From: Bin80 sp965116685
GTDB lineage: Bacteria; Bacteroidota; Rhodothermia; Rhodothermales; Bin80
Length of the DNA stretch: 64,000 nt
Direction: 5' to 3'
NCBI GenBank assembly: GCA_965116685.1
Contig: OZ220707.1
Span: 2,170,001 to 2,234,000 of the forward strand
A program made the translations under genes and the position numbers. The notes under the pieces were generated by a model, which worked only from the letters and a program-made list of their open reading frames with translations, made no database searches and was not told the origin of the DNA. Positions 26,283 through 36,128 of this stretch are shown one piece after another. The stretch's first letter is position 1, and the number at the start of each line of letters is the position of its first letter.

Positions 26283-27677
26283 ATGAGAAATAAAATTATA
26301 CTTGTGTGGATCTGCTCTCTGATGATGCTGCATGCGACAGCGGCGCAGCCAGACCCAGACATACTGCGTGTTGATCTCAAGATGGTCCTTCAGGAGACGG
26401 CGGCGGTCAGCCCGGATATTCGGGCAGCTCTGGCCAATGTTGGTCGGGCCGCCGCACGCCATGAACTGGCACAAAGCAGTCGCATCCTCCCGGATGCCAC
26501 AGTCGTCAGCGCAATGGCAGTAGTGCCGGGGATTGAAAACCCCAACGGAACGCCACTCAATGAGCTTTATCTGGATCCAGCAGTACGCAACGATTATAGG
26601 AACCTCCGGCCTTATGCGCAGGCCGAGGTGTCGTTTATGCAACCCATTTACACATGGGGGGCGCTGAGAGGGGTGGTGGAGGCTGCGTCTGCAGGCGCAG
26701 ATCTCGAAGAAGCACGAGCCCAGGAGACAATTTTGCGTGCCTCGTTGCGCGCGGCAGAACTCTATTACAACGTTCTGTTGACCAATGAATTGCAACGACT
26801 GGTTGACCGGGCAGGAGAGGTGGTGGCCATGGCCATGGAGGAAATCAACCGCCTGCTTGAGGAAGGAGACCCGGAAGTTGATGATGCGGATCGCTATGAG
26901 GTCCTGATTACGCAACAGGAGTATGAGCGGCGTATTGTAGAGGTAAATCAGGCACGTCAGACCGCCCATGCCGCACTGCGCCGCCAATTGATGGTGGCAG
27001 ATTCGACGAGCATTGTGCCTGTGCATGATGCCCTTGAATCACTGACGTTTGTTTTGGAAAGTCTGGATTTTTATCAGCAAAGCGCCCTCCGGTACCGTCC
27101 AGAAATTCTTCAGGCAGAGGCGGGGATGGTCGCGACCGATGCATTGATTCGCGTGGCGAGAGCGGACTATTATCCGCAAAGTGCATTTGGATTGACGCTG
27201 AGTGTCAGTGGTGCCTCAAACCGGTTCCGGCAATCCAATCCGTATATCAGCGATGGATTCCGGCGCACGAGTGCGCGAACAGGCTTTGGATTGCTCCAGA
27301 AATTGAACTTCAAACAGACCCGGGCACGGGTTGCACAGGCGGAGGCACATCATAATTCAGTGCGGTATCTGGCCATTGCAACTGAACAGGGAATCCTTGC
27401 TGAGCTTGAACAATCGTGGCGATATGTGATTATTCAGGAAGCCGCGCTGGCTGCAAAGGATAGCTCCCTGGCGGTCAGTAAAGAATGGCTTCGTGTCGAA
27501 CAAATCAATTTCGATCTGGATTTGGGAGACACAGAAAATCTGGTAAAAGCAGTGCAGGCGAATCTGACTTTGGAAGCCGAGTACTACGAAGCAGTCAGCC
27601 GCTACAATATGGCAATTCTAAAACTTCTGGCAGATGCCGGCCTACTCACACATGAAACAGATTCATTTTTTGAATAA
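26283..27677 (+). CDS. TolC-family outer membrane efflux protein
   Basis: The 464-residue product has a signal peptide (cleavage about residue 20, after ATA-A-Q) and two long helical repeats of the outer-membrane factor family, rich in Ala, Glu and Leu. Examples are EEARAQETILRASLRAAELY and ARVAQAEAHHNSVRYLAIAT. It would form the trimeric channel-tunnel of a tripartite exporter. No membrane-fusion protein or inner-membrane pump is adjacent, but the next gene encodes an MlaC-like periplasmic protein. That combination suggests an envelope transport role. Confidence 0.9.
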   Translation: MRNKIILVWICSLMMLHATAAQPDPDILRVDLKMVLQETAAVSPDIRAALANVGRAAARHELAQSSRILPDATVVSAMAVVPGIENPNGTPLNELYLDPAVRNDYRNLRPYAQAEVSFMQPIYTWGALRGVVEAASAGADLEEARAQETILRASLRAAELYYNVLLTNELQRLVDRAGEVVAMAMEEINRLLEEGDPEVDDADRYEVLITQQEYERRIVEVNQARQTAHAALRRQLMVADSTSIVPVHDALESLTFVLESLDFYQQSALRYRPEILQAEAGMVATDALIRVARADYYPQSAFGLTLSVSGASNRFRQSNPYISDGFRRTSARTGFGLLQKLNFKQTRARVAQAEAHHNSVRYLAIATEQGILAELEQSWRYVIIQEAALAAKDSSLAVSKEWLRVEQINFDLDLGDTENLVKAVQANLTLEAEYYEAVSRYNMAILKLLADAGLLTHETDSFFE

Positions 27678-28269
27678 CAGTCCAATAAAATCAAACTTAC
27701 TACTGGTACTGGGTACCCTATTGCTTTGGGCACCTTTGGTCGTGGCACAGGATGCAGAGACGGAGGTTCGTACACTCATCACACAGCGTGACCAGGAGAT
27801 CAAGGCCGCGGTTCGCGGGATGAAGGAGGACCCCGCTATGCAGGAGGTTGCACGCTCGCTGATCAATGATCAGATTGATTTTGAGGAGATGGGGCGGCTT
27901 TCGCTTGGCCGCTACTATGAAGATCTCTCCACAGAGCAGCGCCAGGATTTTATCGAAGTCTTTGGTGAGATCGTGCGTTTGCAGTCATTGGGTGACCTGT
28001 CTGTGTATGAAGCCCCGGTCACTATTGGGTCCGTGGTGGTCGAGGACAACAAGGCATCGGTGAACACCACTGCAGAGATTCGGGAAGCCGAGATTGAAGT
28101 ATTGTATCAGTTGCACCGAAAAGAAGGTCAGTGGTGGCTATATGACATCATCATTGATGAGGTCGGGACGGTAGAGGGTTACTCGGTGTCGTTTCAGACT
28201 TATGTACGCAAGCGTGGCTTTGATGCATTCATGCAAAGTCTGCGAAAAAAACTTGCAGCGACAGAGTAA
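27652..28269 (+). CDS. MlaC-like periplasmic phospholipid-binding protein (Ttg2D family)
   Basis: I start at the ATG at 27652 (MKQIHF), inside the 3' end of the TolC-like gene. The product has about 205 residues with a signal peptide (to about residue 33, VVAQ). The mature part shows the Tol-Tol-Ttg2/MlaC pattern: IDFEEMGRLSLGRYYEDLS, then TEQRQDFIEVF, then GQWWLYDIIIDEVGTVEGYS near the C-terminus. MlaC ferries phospholipid between outer and inner membrane complexes. No mlaD, mlaE or mlaF genes lie nearby in this window. Confidence 0.88.
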   Translation: MKQIHFLNNSPIKSNLLLVLGTLLLWAPLVVAQDAETEVRTLITQRDQEIKAAVRGMKEDPAMQEVARSLINDQIDFEEMGRLSLGRYYEDLSTEQRQDFIEVFGEIVRLQSLGDLSVYEAPVTIGSVVVEDNKASVNTTAEIREAEIEVLYQLHRKEGQWWLYDIIIDEVGTVEGYSVSFQTYVRKRGFDAFMQSLRKKLAATE

Positions 28270-28574
28270 TCAGCGTGTGCGGTTTGTCGGCCGGGTGCCT
28301 TCGTGCCACTTCAATTTCATTCCATGGACCGGATTCCCTGCAACTGGGAAGACGGGGCCCCCTTTCGGAAAATTCGGCAATACCAATAGGAGGAATCAAA
28401 TCTGGATGTGCGGCCGGTTGCGGTAGTACGATTTGGGTGCATATCTCAGGCGAGTCAGGGATCCACGGGCGGATATCCATCTCCTTCTTTTGTGCAGCAA
28501 AGCCGGAATTCATCAAAAAGCCGATCAATATAGCAAGTAGGCGTATCTTACTGCAAGATTAAGCATTCATTTTT
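28270..28574. other. Intergenic stretch with a doubtful minus-strand small ORF
   Basis: Between the MlaC-like and glycosyltransferase genes about 305 bases lack a clear gene. On the minus strand a frame at 28528-28229 can start at TTG and encodes a 99-residue peptide. Its N-terminus resembles a signal peptide (hydrophobic core ending GFAAQ). The frame has no ATG start and runs 41 bases into the mlaC-like gene, so it may be chance or a decayed gene. Confidence 0.3.
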
Positions 28575-29528
28575 GTGACAACGGAAGGATACGTTCTGCA
28601 TACCTATGGAAAGGAGGCATATTTGCGGCATGCAATTGCCTCGGTTACTACACTTCGCCGCCATGATAGCGTGCGCCCCATAGCTCTCTATTGTACAGAC
28701 TCCCATATTGACCTTCTTCGGCGTAAGGGCTTGACGGGCCTGTTCACACGTGTGAACAGACTTCCAGACAGAAGTTGCTCAATCAACGGATTCAAGCATC
28801 ATCTTGACGAATTCAAGCCTTGGGAGCGCAGCCTGTATGTTGACAGTGATATGATCTGGTGTCGGAATCCTGATCCCCTCTGGACGCAGCTTTCCATCTA
28901 TCCCTTTACGGCTACCGGGCTTGAGAGAGCCGATTTTTATTTTGGCGGACCCAAGAATGCCGGGGTCATTTTGGAATTTTTTCGCGACCGCCGCCGCCGT
29001 ACTCTGGCCCGTTTCGGGTTAACGCATCTACCTCGCGTACAGGCGGGCATGATGTATGCGGCAGACCCCGAAGTCACCCGGTCCGTGTGCGAACTGGCAT
29101 CCGATTTTCATTCGCGCGCTTCGGAGACGCATTTCCGTACGAGGCTCCTGGAAGGGCGCACGGAAGAGTCCTGTGAGTGGAGTCTTGCGATGGCCATGAG
29201 CCGTATGGGGCTTCCCATCTATCACTGGTATCAAGGGGCAAACAGCCCCCAGTTGGATTACATTATGGGCATGACGGAGCATACTGAGAAATTCGAACAG
29301 GTCACCTGTGATTATTACACGGATCGTTTTATCTATGAAATTCGGGGGATCAAAAATCCCCGGATCCGCCAGTTCTGTATTCGACTGGCCACTACGGTGC
29401 TTCGAAAACGTGACCGGATCAAGGTCACCCCGTTTGTCTTACACTTTGGCTGGTTTCACGCAAAGCAGCCGTTCTATGATTTTGCAGATTGTGTATGGGC
29501 GGAATTGACGGGCTCTGCTACGCTCTGA
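28575..29528 (+). CDS. Glycosyltransferase with GT-A fold (GT8-like)
   Basis: The 317-residue product starts at GTG (28575) with TTEGYVLHTYGKEAYLRHA, a nucleotide-sugar-binding N-terminus. A DxD metal site lies in RSLYVDSDMIWCRNP. Another conserved patch is FYFGGPKNAGVILEFF, followed by the family-like YHWYQGANSPQLDY and a C-terminal FVLHFGWFHAKQPF. These fit a retaining GT-A enzyme of the GT8-like group acting on a surface glycan. Donor and acceptor are unknown. Its end overlaps the convergent neighbour by 11 bases. Confidence 0.75.
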   Translation: MTTEGYVLHTYGKEAYLRHAIASVTTLRRHDSVRPIALYCTDSHIDLLRRKGLTGLFTRVNRLPDRSCSINGFKHHLDEFKPWERSLYVDSDMIWCRNPDPLWTQLSIYPFTATGLERADFYFGGPKNAGVILEFFRDRRRRTLARFGLTHLPRVQAGMMYAADPEVTRSVCELASDFHSRASETHFRTRLLEGRTEESCEWSLAMAMSRMGLPIYHWYQGANSPQLDYIMGMTEHTEKFEQVTCDYYTDRFIYEIRGIKNPRIRQFCIRLATTVLRKRDRIKVTPFVLHFGWFHAKQPFYDFADCVWAELTGSATL

Positions 29529-31110
29529 AGCTCAGGTTCCACCAGAAGAGGATGTACTCCCGGGTATAAGGGAGGCAGAGCACCAGGATCAACCCTGCAA
29601 GGAGAAACAAGGGCAATGCAATCACCCCAAACGTTCCGCTGTTGACCAACCCGTGGCGGGTCAGAGTTGCAAAACTTCGAGCACCGCGAATGATGCAGAA
29701 GATCCCCAGAAACGCCCAACTGCAAACAAGAATTATGGCCAGTATATCATACTGGCTGCGATTGAGCCCCGGGGCGATCATGACCATCGGAAGCATTGCC
29801 CCCAGCGGTGTCTGGTTCATGGCATTAATGGTAAAAAAATGCTCTACAGGTATTCCTTGCAGTTGTCGTGCAATTAACGCAGCGAGCGAGTAGGAAATAA
29901 GGTTAACGATTAGATAGATGGCAATCACAACGAGAACCATTAGATAAAAATTGGAGCCCAGTTTGGAGACCTGCTCGAGGATAGAGGGATTCATCAATGC
30001 AGCAACCGCCTCAACCAGGATCAGATCGCCGAACGCCTCAACCAGGATCAATACCACGGCAGAAAGCAGGAGCCCCTGTGTGATGACGTAAATCAGTGAG
30101 ATATCCGGGGGAAGGACACTCTTACGATAGAGTGTGTCCAGGTTGGCATGTGGATTCACGGCATATTTCCACATCAAATTGGGGAATCTGTCATACCACA
30201 GGCTTAACAGGGCGATGAGCAGGCAGATAATCCAGCTCAGGACTAATGGCCAGGGAGCTGCTTGGCGAGGTCGATCTCCAAAATCAAATGCAAAGATCTG
30301 CTGCATGCCCGTGTAGATGCCCCGCAGCACGTCCAATGCGGGCCGTCCTTGTCCTGACGCGTCAATCAGGCCCCACTGGGACGAGGTATTACCGGTGTCC
30401 TGCCATCGATAAACGAAAATGACCTTTGCGGTACTTTCGAGCAGTCGAGGCAGGTGATTTTCCAGGAAGCGTGCTTGCGACTGAGGCGAGTGCGCCTGAT
30501 ACAGGCCGAACTTGTCGGGGTCAACTTTCTGTCCGATGCTCGAAAAACCAACCGGTGTGAGATGATCCCAATCCTCTATAACGGTAGCAGGGTCAGGTCC
30601 TCTGCGCACATCCAACAGAACCAAGTCAACATAAGAGGAACATTGGTCGTCGGCTATAAATGCGGACGTGTAGTACAGCGTGAGTTCCGGTGCCCATGCA
30701 GCAAGCTCTTTGAAGTATTCACAGGCCCTCGGATTGCTGGTGTCGCTTTTGGTTGAGATTCCAAAGTGATGTGCGGACCGATACAAGTGGTACATCTGGC
30801 GGGCAAGGCTCAGCTGGCTCTTCGCATATTCAAGCGAATCAAGAAGCGTGGGTGCGGGGAGAAAACGGATGGGCAGGTCTTGAAACAGTTGCAGTCCGAG
30901 GGTATCCGCAACATGAAGCAGATTGTGATCCGTGATTAGAGGCAATCGAACGGCCTCTACACCTGCCTCGTGGATTTTTAGAAGATCCTGGGCGGTAGGA
31001 GGTACAGGTGTGTCCCAGACCACTCCCTTGAGTGGCATCGTCTGGCTGTACGTACGGTGGACGTACGAACAGCTTAAAAGCAAGCCCAGGAGGATGTACC
31101 CGCGGAGCAT
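29518..31110 (-). CDS. Glycoside-hydrolase-like barrel fused to a multi-spanning membrane domain
   Basis: The 530-residue product has a signal peptide (to about residue 22). A periplasmic domain of about 270 residues follows that resembles a GH2/GH5-type TIM barrel (GVVWDTPVPPTAQDLLKIHE, then AGVEAVRLPLITDHNLLHVA). A C-terminal region (about 290-530) has six membrane helices in a Yip1-like layout. I cannot find the Asn-Glu acid/base motif of GH2/GH5 enzymes, so the barrel may bind rather than hydrolyse glycans. It lies 6 bases after the M14 peptidase gene on the same strand, in the recJ operon. The function is unknown. Confidence 0.7.
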   Translation of the reverse strand: MLRGYILLGLLLSCSYVHRTYSQTMPLKGVVWDTPVPPTAQDLLKIHEAGVEAVRLPLITDHNLLHVADTLGLQLFQDLPIRFLPAPTLLDSLEYAKSQLSLARQMYHLYRSAHHFGISTKSDTSNPRACEYFKELAAWAPELTLYYTSAFIADDQCSSYVDLVLLDVRRGPDPATVIEDWDHLTPVGFSSIGQKVDPDKFGLYQAHSPQSQARFLENHLPRLLESTAKVIFVYRWQDTGNTSSQWGLIDASGQGRPALDVLRGIYTGMQQIFAFDFGDRPRQAAPWPLVLSWIICLLIALLSLWYDRFPNLMWKYAVNPHANLDTLYRKSVLPPDISLIYVITQGLLLSAVVLILVEAFGDLILVEAVAALMNPSILEQVSKLGSNFYLMVLVVIAIYLIVNLISYSLAALIARQLQGIPVEHFFTINAMNQTPLGAMLPMVMIAPGLNRSQYDILAIILVCSWAFLGIFCIIRGARSFATLTRHGLVNSGTFGVIALPLFLLAGLILVLCLPYTREYILFWWNLSFRA

Positions 31111-31116
31111 CTTACT

Positions 31117-33630
31117 TTAAAATGTCGCTACGCTGCGTTGCCCTGCAAGGAAAACGGCATTCGCCAGCAGGAGTCTTCCATGGTAGTAGAAGCCACGAAA
31201 AATGGGGTTGTCAGCAAAATAAATCACCTCGCCCCTGCCGATAGATTCCATTCCCAGGACCAGCGATTGCTCTAGCGGTTCAAGCACTTCGGTACCTGCA
31301 AACCCTGCAGTCAGGCTATTTTCTTTGAGGACACCGATATTCCATCCATCTTCCAGCCATGAAAATGCCCTTGGGCTGACTTTTAACGTGAAATAGTCTC
31401 GCGGGTACCCAAATGCCAGGGGATGGGTTGTATCCAATTCCGTACGGAAGATGGCCCCGGGGATGTTCTGAGTGATTGCATGGCGGTCACGGTCGGCATA
31501 GGGATGGATTTCTGTGTTCAGTGAATCTGAATCGTTCTCATCATCGGGTTTGCGCTTTAAACCGAACCCGTCTTTGTCCGCAAGGAAGTCTGCTGCCCTT
31601 TCAAGGGCGATCAGTCGTCCTCCTTCCCGGATCCAATTCTGGACTTCTTCCAAGCGGTGCTCGTCCAGTATGTCGTTGTAGCTCCCAGAGGGCAGGATGA
31701 TCACATCGTAGCGAAAAAGTGGTAGATCCGCAAAGTCGTCACTATTCACGAGGGTCGCATTGTATTCGAGTTGCTCGTCAAAGAAATGCCACAGCTGTCC
31801 AAGGCTGTAGGGGTTGATCGGTGCCCCCGCAACGATGGCAACGCGCGGGGCTCGTATGAAGACGACATCCCCGGAACCAAAATCAACGCCTTCTGTGACG
31901 CGTGTCGTAGTGACGGCATTCACCTGCTGTTTTGTGCGGCGTGCGCTTTGAATGACAAGAGAGTCAAAGGCTGCCCCAGCTCTCCCGCGCGTCATGATCA
32001 GTGTACCCTCGTCATAGGATTGATTGTCGACCTTGAACGGAATTTCTGCGTAGCGCACCTTCACACCCCTTTGCAGTAAATCTGCGAGTAGGCGCGCATC
32101 TTCAAAGCTTTTCCACTCTGCTAGATAGGCAACGGGTTCAGATGGGTGAGCGGGTGCCACTGGCGCAGGAGCAACCGTCTCCCAGGTTATTTCCCGATCC
32201 ACTGCATAGGCTTCCACACCATAGACATAAGGAAGGGCCCAAGCGGTGATATCGTATGTGAGCGAATCTTCCAGCTCCGGTTCCGGCTCAAATAGAACAC
32301 GGGCCAGCACCCCTTTTGGCTGTACCGTAGGAACGACCAGGTCTCCCGGTTCAACCCGCAGCTGCTCCCGGGCCCCTGTGTGGTAGGCAAATCCGTTTTC
32401 TTTGCCAGCCGCGGCGGCGAACCCGTATGTGATTCCAAGCAGGTCCAAGTGTTTTGAGATTGTGCGGACCTGATCTTCTTGTCCTTCGTGACGGATCAGG
32501 TACGCCGCGTGTGCTCCGGCTGGTCTGGCAGTGGAATTACGGAAGTACTGGGTAAACTGATTGACAATCCGGTCCCGCTCGTTTGACGCAACCTCAATGG
32601 TAGACAGGCTCGTGGTGTAGTGATGCTCAATCCGGTCAGCGAGGGTCAAAGTATCTCCTTCTGTGGTGAGGATCCCGAGTCCGGCACGACCAGAGCCCGC
32701 CTGCTCGTAGGTCATTCCGATTGCCCCGTTGAACATGGGCCATGTGTCACCGTAGCCCGGATAGAGCAGGTCAAAAACCTGTCTCGTAAAGAACAGCCAT
32801 CCCTCCTGGTCAAAGTACCGGGCGTGATTGGCTCCGATCAGATCCTGGAGTTCCCGCTGCCATGGCGTGATATATTTGTGGTATGGTATTGCTGCAGGAG
32901 CGAAGTAGTAGGGGCTGTTGACACCTTGCTCATGAAAGTCCACATGGATATGGGGCATCCAGCGGTTATAGTGTGGCAATCGCTGGCGCGTCTCTATTTG
33001 TGTTCCCCAGGTCCAATCCCGGTTCAGGTCAAAGTAGTAATGGTTGGTTCGTCCACCGGGCCACGGCTCCGCGTGTTCGCGGGCTTCTTCGGCAACGTTC
33101 GGTTGCCGTCCCCGTGTTCGGCGATAAAAGTGGACATAACGGTCACGTCCATCCGGGTTGATACACGGGTCAATAATGACCACAGTATTTTCGAGCCATG
33201 TTGAAACATCAGGATCTGCGCCACTGGCCAGTGTATGAATGACTTCCAGGGCGGCTTCGGTACTGACCGATTCATTCCCGTGAACGTTGTAGCTGAGCCA
33301 AACCAGTGCGGGGATGTCTTCCGTAGATGTTTCTTCCAGGAGTCCGGCACGCTGGAGGTTTGCCGTGCGAATTTTCTCCAGATTTGCAAGATTTTCAGCA
33401 GAAGAGATGATCACATACTGCAGCACACGACCTTCATACGTGTGACCATACTCAACGCGGATTACGGTTTCTGCAGTTTGTGCAACATGGCGAACATAGT
33501 CCGTGACCCGGTGATGGGGCGTAAAGTCGTCCCCTGATTCATAACCCAGAAACTCAGACGGGCTGTAGAGTTGCGCCTCGGCAGAATAGATGAACGAAGT
33601 CAGTAGCAAAAAATAGACAAGGAATTTCAT
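31117..33630 (-). CDS. Secreted M14 family zinc carboxypeptidase
   Basis: The 837-residue product has a signal peptide (cleaved after SAEAQ, about residue 20). The N-terminal M14 domain holds the zinc ligands His117 and Glu120 (HGNE), the substrate-binding NPDGRDR stretch at about 158-164, and a third histidine near DFHEQG (about 233). The putative catalytic Glu is in MTYEQAG, near residue 300. The C-terminal half resembles a class I glutamine-amidotransferase-like ThuA/DUF fold (YDVIILPSGSYNDILDEHRL). Large two-domain M14 peptidases of this sort are common in Bacteroidota. It overlaps recJ by 4 bases. Confidence 0.88.
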   Translation of the reverse strand: MKFLVYFLLLTSFIYSAEAQLYSPSEFLGYESGDDFTPHHRVTDYVRHVAQTAETVIRVEYGHTYEGRVLQYVIISSAENLANLEKIRTANLQRAGLLEETSTEDIPALVWLSYNVHGNESVSTEAALEVIHTLASGADPDVSTWLENTVVIIDPCINPDGRDRYVHFYRRTRGRQPNVAEEAREHAEPWPGGRTNHYYFDLNRDWTWGTQIETRQRLPHYNRWMPHIHVDFHEQGVNSPYYFAPAAIPYHKYITPWQRELQDLIGANHARYFDQEGWLFFTRQVFDLLYPGYGDTWPMFNGAIGMTYEQAGSGRAGLGILTTEGDTLTLADRIEHHYTTSLSTIEVASNERDRIVNQFTQYFRNSTARPAGAHAAYLIRHEGQEDQVRTISKHLDLLGITYGFAAAAGKENGFAYHTGAREQLRVEPGDLVVPTVQPKGVLARVLFEPEPELEDSLTYDITAWALPYVYGVEAYAVDREITWETVAPAPVAPAHPSEPVAYLAEWKSFEDARLLADLLQRGVKVRYAEIPFKVDNQSYDEGTLIMTRGRAGAAFDSLVIQSARRTKQQVNAVTTTRVTEGVDFGSGDVVFIRAPRVAIVAGAPINPYSLGQLWHFFDEQLEYNATLVNSDDFADLPLFRYDVIILPSGSYNDILDEHRLEEVQNWIREGGRLIALERAADFLADKDGFGLKRKPDDENDSDSLNTEIHPYADRDRHAITQNIPGAIFRTELDTTHPLAFGYPRDYFTLKVSPRAFSWLEDGWNIGVLKENSLTAGFAGTEVLEPLEQSLVLGMESIGRGEVIYFADNPIFRGFYYHGRLLLANAVFLAGQRSVATF

Positions 33631-35366
33631 GATGACTGGGTATGTGCACGGAGTGCTTCAATACGGAGTTGTCTGGTGACTCTTCCGTTCCATCGGTTCT
33701 CTTCCACATAGCACAGAAGATCTAGGCCCGTCTGTTGTATGCGGGCTTCTTCTGCGACCATGTGGTGCTGGCCCTGCTGGAAGCCGATCGCATCCATGGT
33801 GGTCGAAGAATTGGGGGACCGTAGGTTCATTTTGAGATGCAGTCCTCCACTCAACAGACGAACAGACGTCGGATGCAGGTTTTCCATAAGGAAAAGGGGT
33901 GCTTCATTTTCTTTACCAAAGGGCTGGCACAGCTTGAGCACACGCTCAAATTTCCCCGGGATCATCTCCATGGGCAATCGGGCATCATATTCCAGGGACT
34001 TTTCGATCTGCTGATCTCCAATCTGGGAGAGCACCTCGGCATTCAGTTGCGCTTTCAGGAGAGGAAGGTTTTCTTTTTTCAACGTGAGTCCTGCTGCTTT
34101 TGCATGGCCTCCAAATCGAGTCAATAGGTCCTGGCAGCCGGTGAGGGCCTTCAGGATATGGATATCTCCCCAGGTACGCACACTGCCAAATAGTTCTTCA
34201 CCGTCCGAATTCGGGACATCGGTTAGCATCACGGCGGGTCGGGCAAATTCCCGAACCATTTGAGAAGCCGCGGAGCCCAGGATCCCGGGATGCCAATCCG
34301 GGTGGTAGAGCACAAGGGCACTGGTGTGTTCGCCCGCCAGTTGCGTTCGGGCCAGCTTACTGGCCACCGGGCGCAGCTCTGCTGCAAGAGCCTTTCGGGA
34401 CACGTTGAGTTCATCAATCCGCTTGGCGAGTTTTTGTGCTTCGCTCTCCACGTCGACCATCAGCAGTGCCAAGGCCTCATCTGCATGTGCCAGTCGACCG
34501 GCCGCATTGAGTCGGGGGCCCAGTTGCATCCCAATATCGGCAGCGATCAGATGCTTCTGACTGCACTTTGAAACAGAGACAAGAGCGGTGATTCCGGGGT
34601 GCTCTGATGTGCGGAGCAGACGCAACCCTTCCCGTACCAGAATGCGGTTTTCTCCGACCAGGGGCATGATGTCACATACCGTGGAGATGGCAACAAGATC
34701 AAGGTACTGGTCCGCGAGGTGGGCAGGTTTGCCAAGTGCTTCAAAGGTGACCTGAATCATCTTGTAGGCCAGCGCACAGGCAGAAATCTCCTTGGCAGGG
34801 TAGGTGCAGTCTTTGCGATTTGGGTTTACATGAGCATGACAGATGGGGCGTTTGTCCTCATTCTCGTGATGGTCACAGATCACGAGATCAATCCCGGCAT
34901 TGTTTGCCTGTAGTGCGGTCTCCTCATCATTGGTGCCACAGTCTACGACAATGATGAGTGAGCATTCTTTTGCACGTGCCAATTCCACTCCATTCGCATG
35001 GAATCCATGATTTTCCTTTTGGCGATGAGGGATGTAGGATGCGGTGGTTATCCCGTGGGATTGCAGAAATCGCAGTACCAGCGCAGTAGAGGTCACTCCA
35101 TCGGCATCAAAGTCCCCGTATACCAGCACATTCTCTTTTTCTGTGATGGCGCGGGCAATTCGCTCTGCCGCCAGATCTACATCGGCCAAAAGATGTGGAT
35201 CATGGAGTCCATCTTTGGTTGCACGAAAATAATCTCGCGCGGCATCCATCGAATCAACTCCGCGCAGGATCAAAAAGCGCGTGAGCGGTTCTGGCAATGA
35301 ATTGAGTGCATCGCTGAGTATCTGCACATTGGTTGGATTTTCGATGAGACGCTCAATCCATCGCAT
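33627..35366 (-). CDS. recJ: Single-stranded-DNA-specific exonuclease RecJ
   Basis: RecJ is a 5'-to-3' ssDNA exonuclease used in recombination and mismatch repair. The 579-residue product has the DHH-family motifs VYGDFDADGVTS (85-90 core), VVDCGTN and VICDHHE (165-167), then the DHHA1 segment with GRLAHADEAL and the C-terminal OB-like region with FGGHAKAAGLTL. All metal-binding motifs appear intact, and the length is normal. It is the first gene of a minus-strand unit that continues with the M14 peptidase and the barrel/membrane fusion. Confidence 0.97.
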   Translation of the reverse strand: MRWIERLIENPTNVQILSDALNSLPEPLTRFLILRGVDSMDAARDYFRATKDGLHDPHLLADVDLAAERIARAITEKENVLVYGDFDADGVTSTALVLRFLQSHGITTASYIPHRQKENHGFHANGVELARAKECSLIIVVDCGTNDEETALQANNAGIDLVICDHHENEDKRPICHAHVNPNRKDCTYPAKEISACALAYKMIQVTFEALGKPAHLADQYLDLVAISTVCDIMPLVGENRILVREGLRLLRTSEHPGITALVSVSKCSQKHLIAADIGMQLGPRLNAAGRLAHADEALALLMVDVESEAQKLAKRIDELNVSRKALAAELRPVASKLARTQLAGEHTSALVLYHPDWHPGILGSAASQMVREFARPAVMLTDVPNSDGEELFGSVRTWGDIHILKALTGCQDLLTRFGGHAKAAGLTLKKENLPLLKAQLNAEVLSQIGDQQIEKSLEYDARLPMEMIPGKFERVLKLCQPFGKENEAPLFLMENLHPTSVRLLSGGLHLKMNLRSPNSSTTMDAIGFQQGQHHMVAEEARIQQTGLDLLCYVEENRWNGRVTRQLRIEALRAHTQSS

Positions 35367-36128
35367 GGTATATTTGGCCTTCCGGTAGTGTCCCCAATAT
35401 ACGACCGATCAGCGGGATATCAGTCCGAGGATAAAGTATTGATTTTGAAGTAGCGTGCACAAATTTCACTATTTGCAAGGGCAATCTTTTTTGCCGATTT
35501 GGGGATGAAATATGGTCAGATGGGGCAATGGGAGCTTGTAGCGGCGGTTCTCTCCAAGATGGTAGCCACGGCCGAAGATGGCGGTTGATCTGTCCAGCCG
35601 AAAACAGGAATGCTGAATCCCGCTCGCCAGACAAGAGTCCGCCGGAACGGCTCCCGATACGTAGAAAGATTATGTCAAAAAGATGCCGACTACAGGTTTT
35701 CCCACTGAACGGCAAAGTATTTGAGGAAATGTCGGGTGCGAGATTGCAAAACGCGAAGTTGAATCAGATATGTTGGTTCCTTGATGTAGCCGTGAGCGTC
35801 GAATTAGCAATCCGTTGCGGGCATTCTTTGACCAGGGGATTGGGCTTGGATGATCCCCCCTAGTCGGAAGCCTAGGGGCGTGCTTGAATGTTGTTGCTAT
35901 CTACAAAGCAGGGATAGAATGTTTCCTATCGAGATGTCAGCAGCGTCCGAACCATATCTAAAAAAGATGCCTCTCGCTCTTGGTCGTCAGATAAAGTGCT
36001 ATCTCAAAGTGACATTTGCATAATAGTTGATGGTTATATTCAGTTTCAGAACAATAAGGCGAACCTGTGATGCTCTAATTCCCTCTCTTTGCATAAAACC
36101 GATACCAGCCTCTTAGATTCCAGCAACA
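35367..36128. other. Gene-free stretch between recJ and the MFS gene
   Basis: About 760 bases separate the divergent recJ and MFS genes. Overlapping ORFs on opposite strands (35353-35715 minus, 35528-35863 plus) show no family-like sequence and low-complexity cysteine, serine and arginine content. A 7-bp inverted repeat CCCCTAG...CTAGGGG lies at 35857-35878 without a following T run. Promoters for both flanking genes are presumably here, but I cannot place them. Confidence 0.5.

Noticed and set aside
35353..35863. Two overlapping ORFs of about 110-120 codons on opposite strands as genes
   Set aside because: They overlap each other, show no motif and have a composition typical of chance frames.
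35857..35878. 7-bp inverted repeat CCCCTAG...CTAGGGG as a terminator
   Set aside because: No T run follows on either strand, and it lies between divergent genes where no transcript should end.
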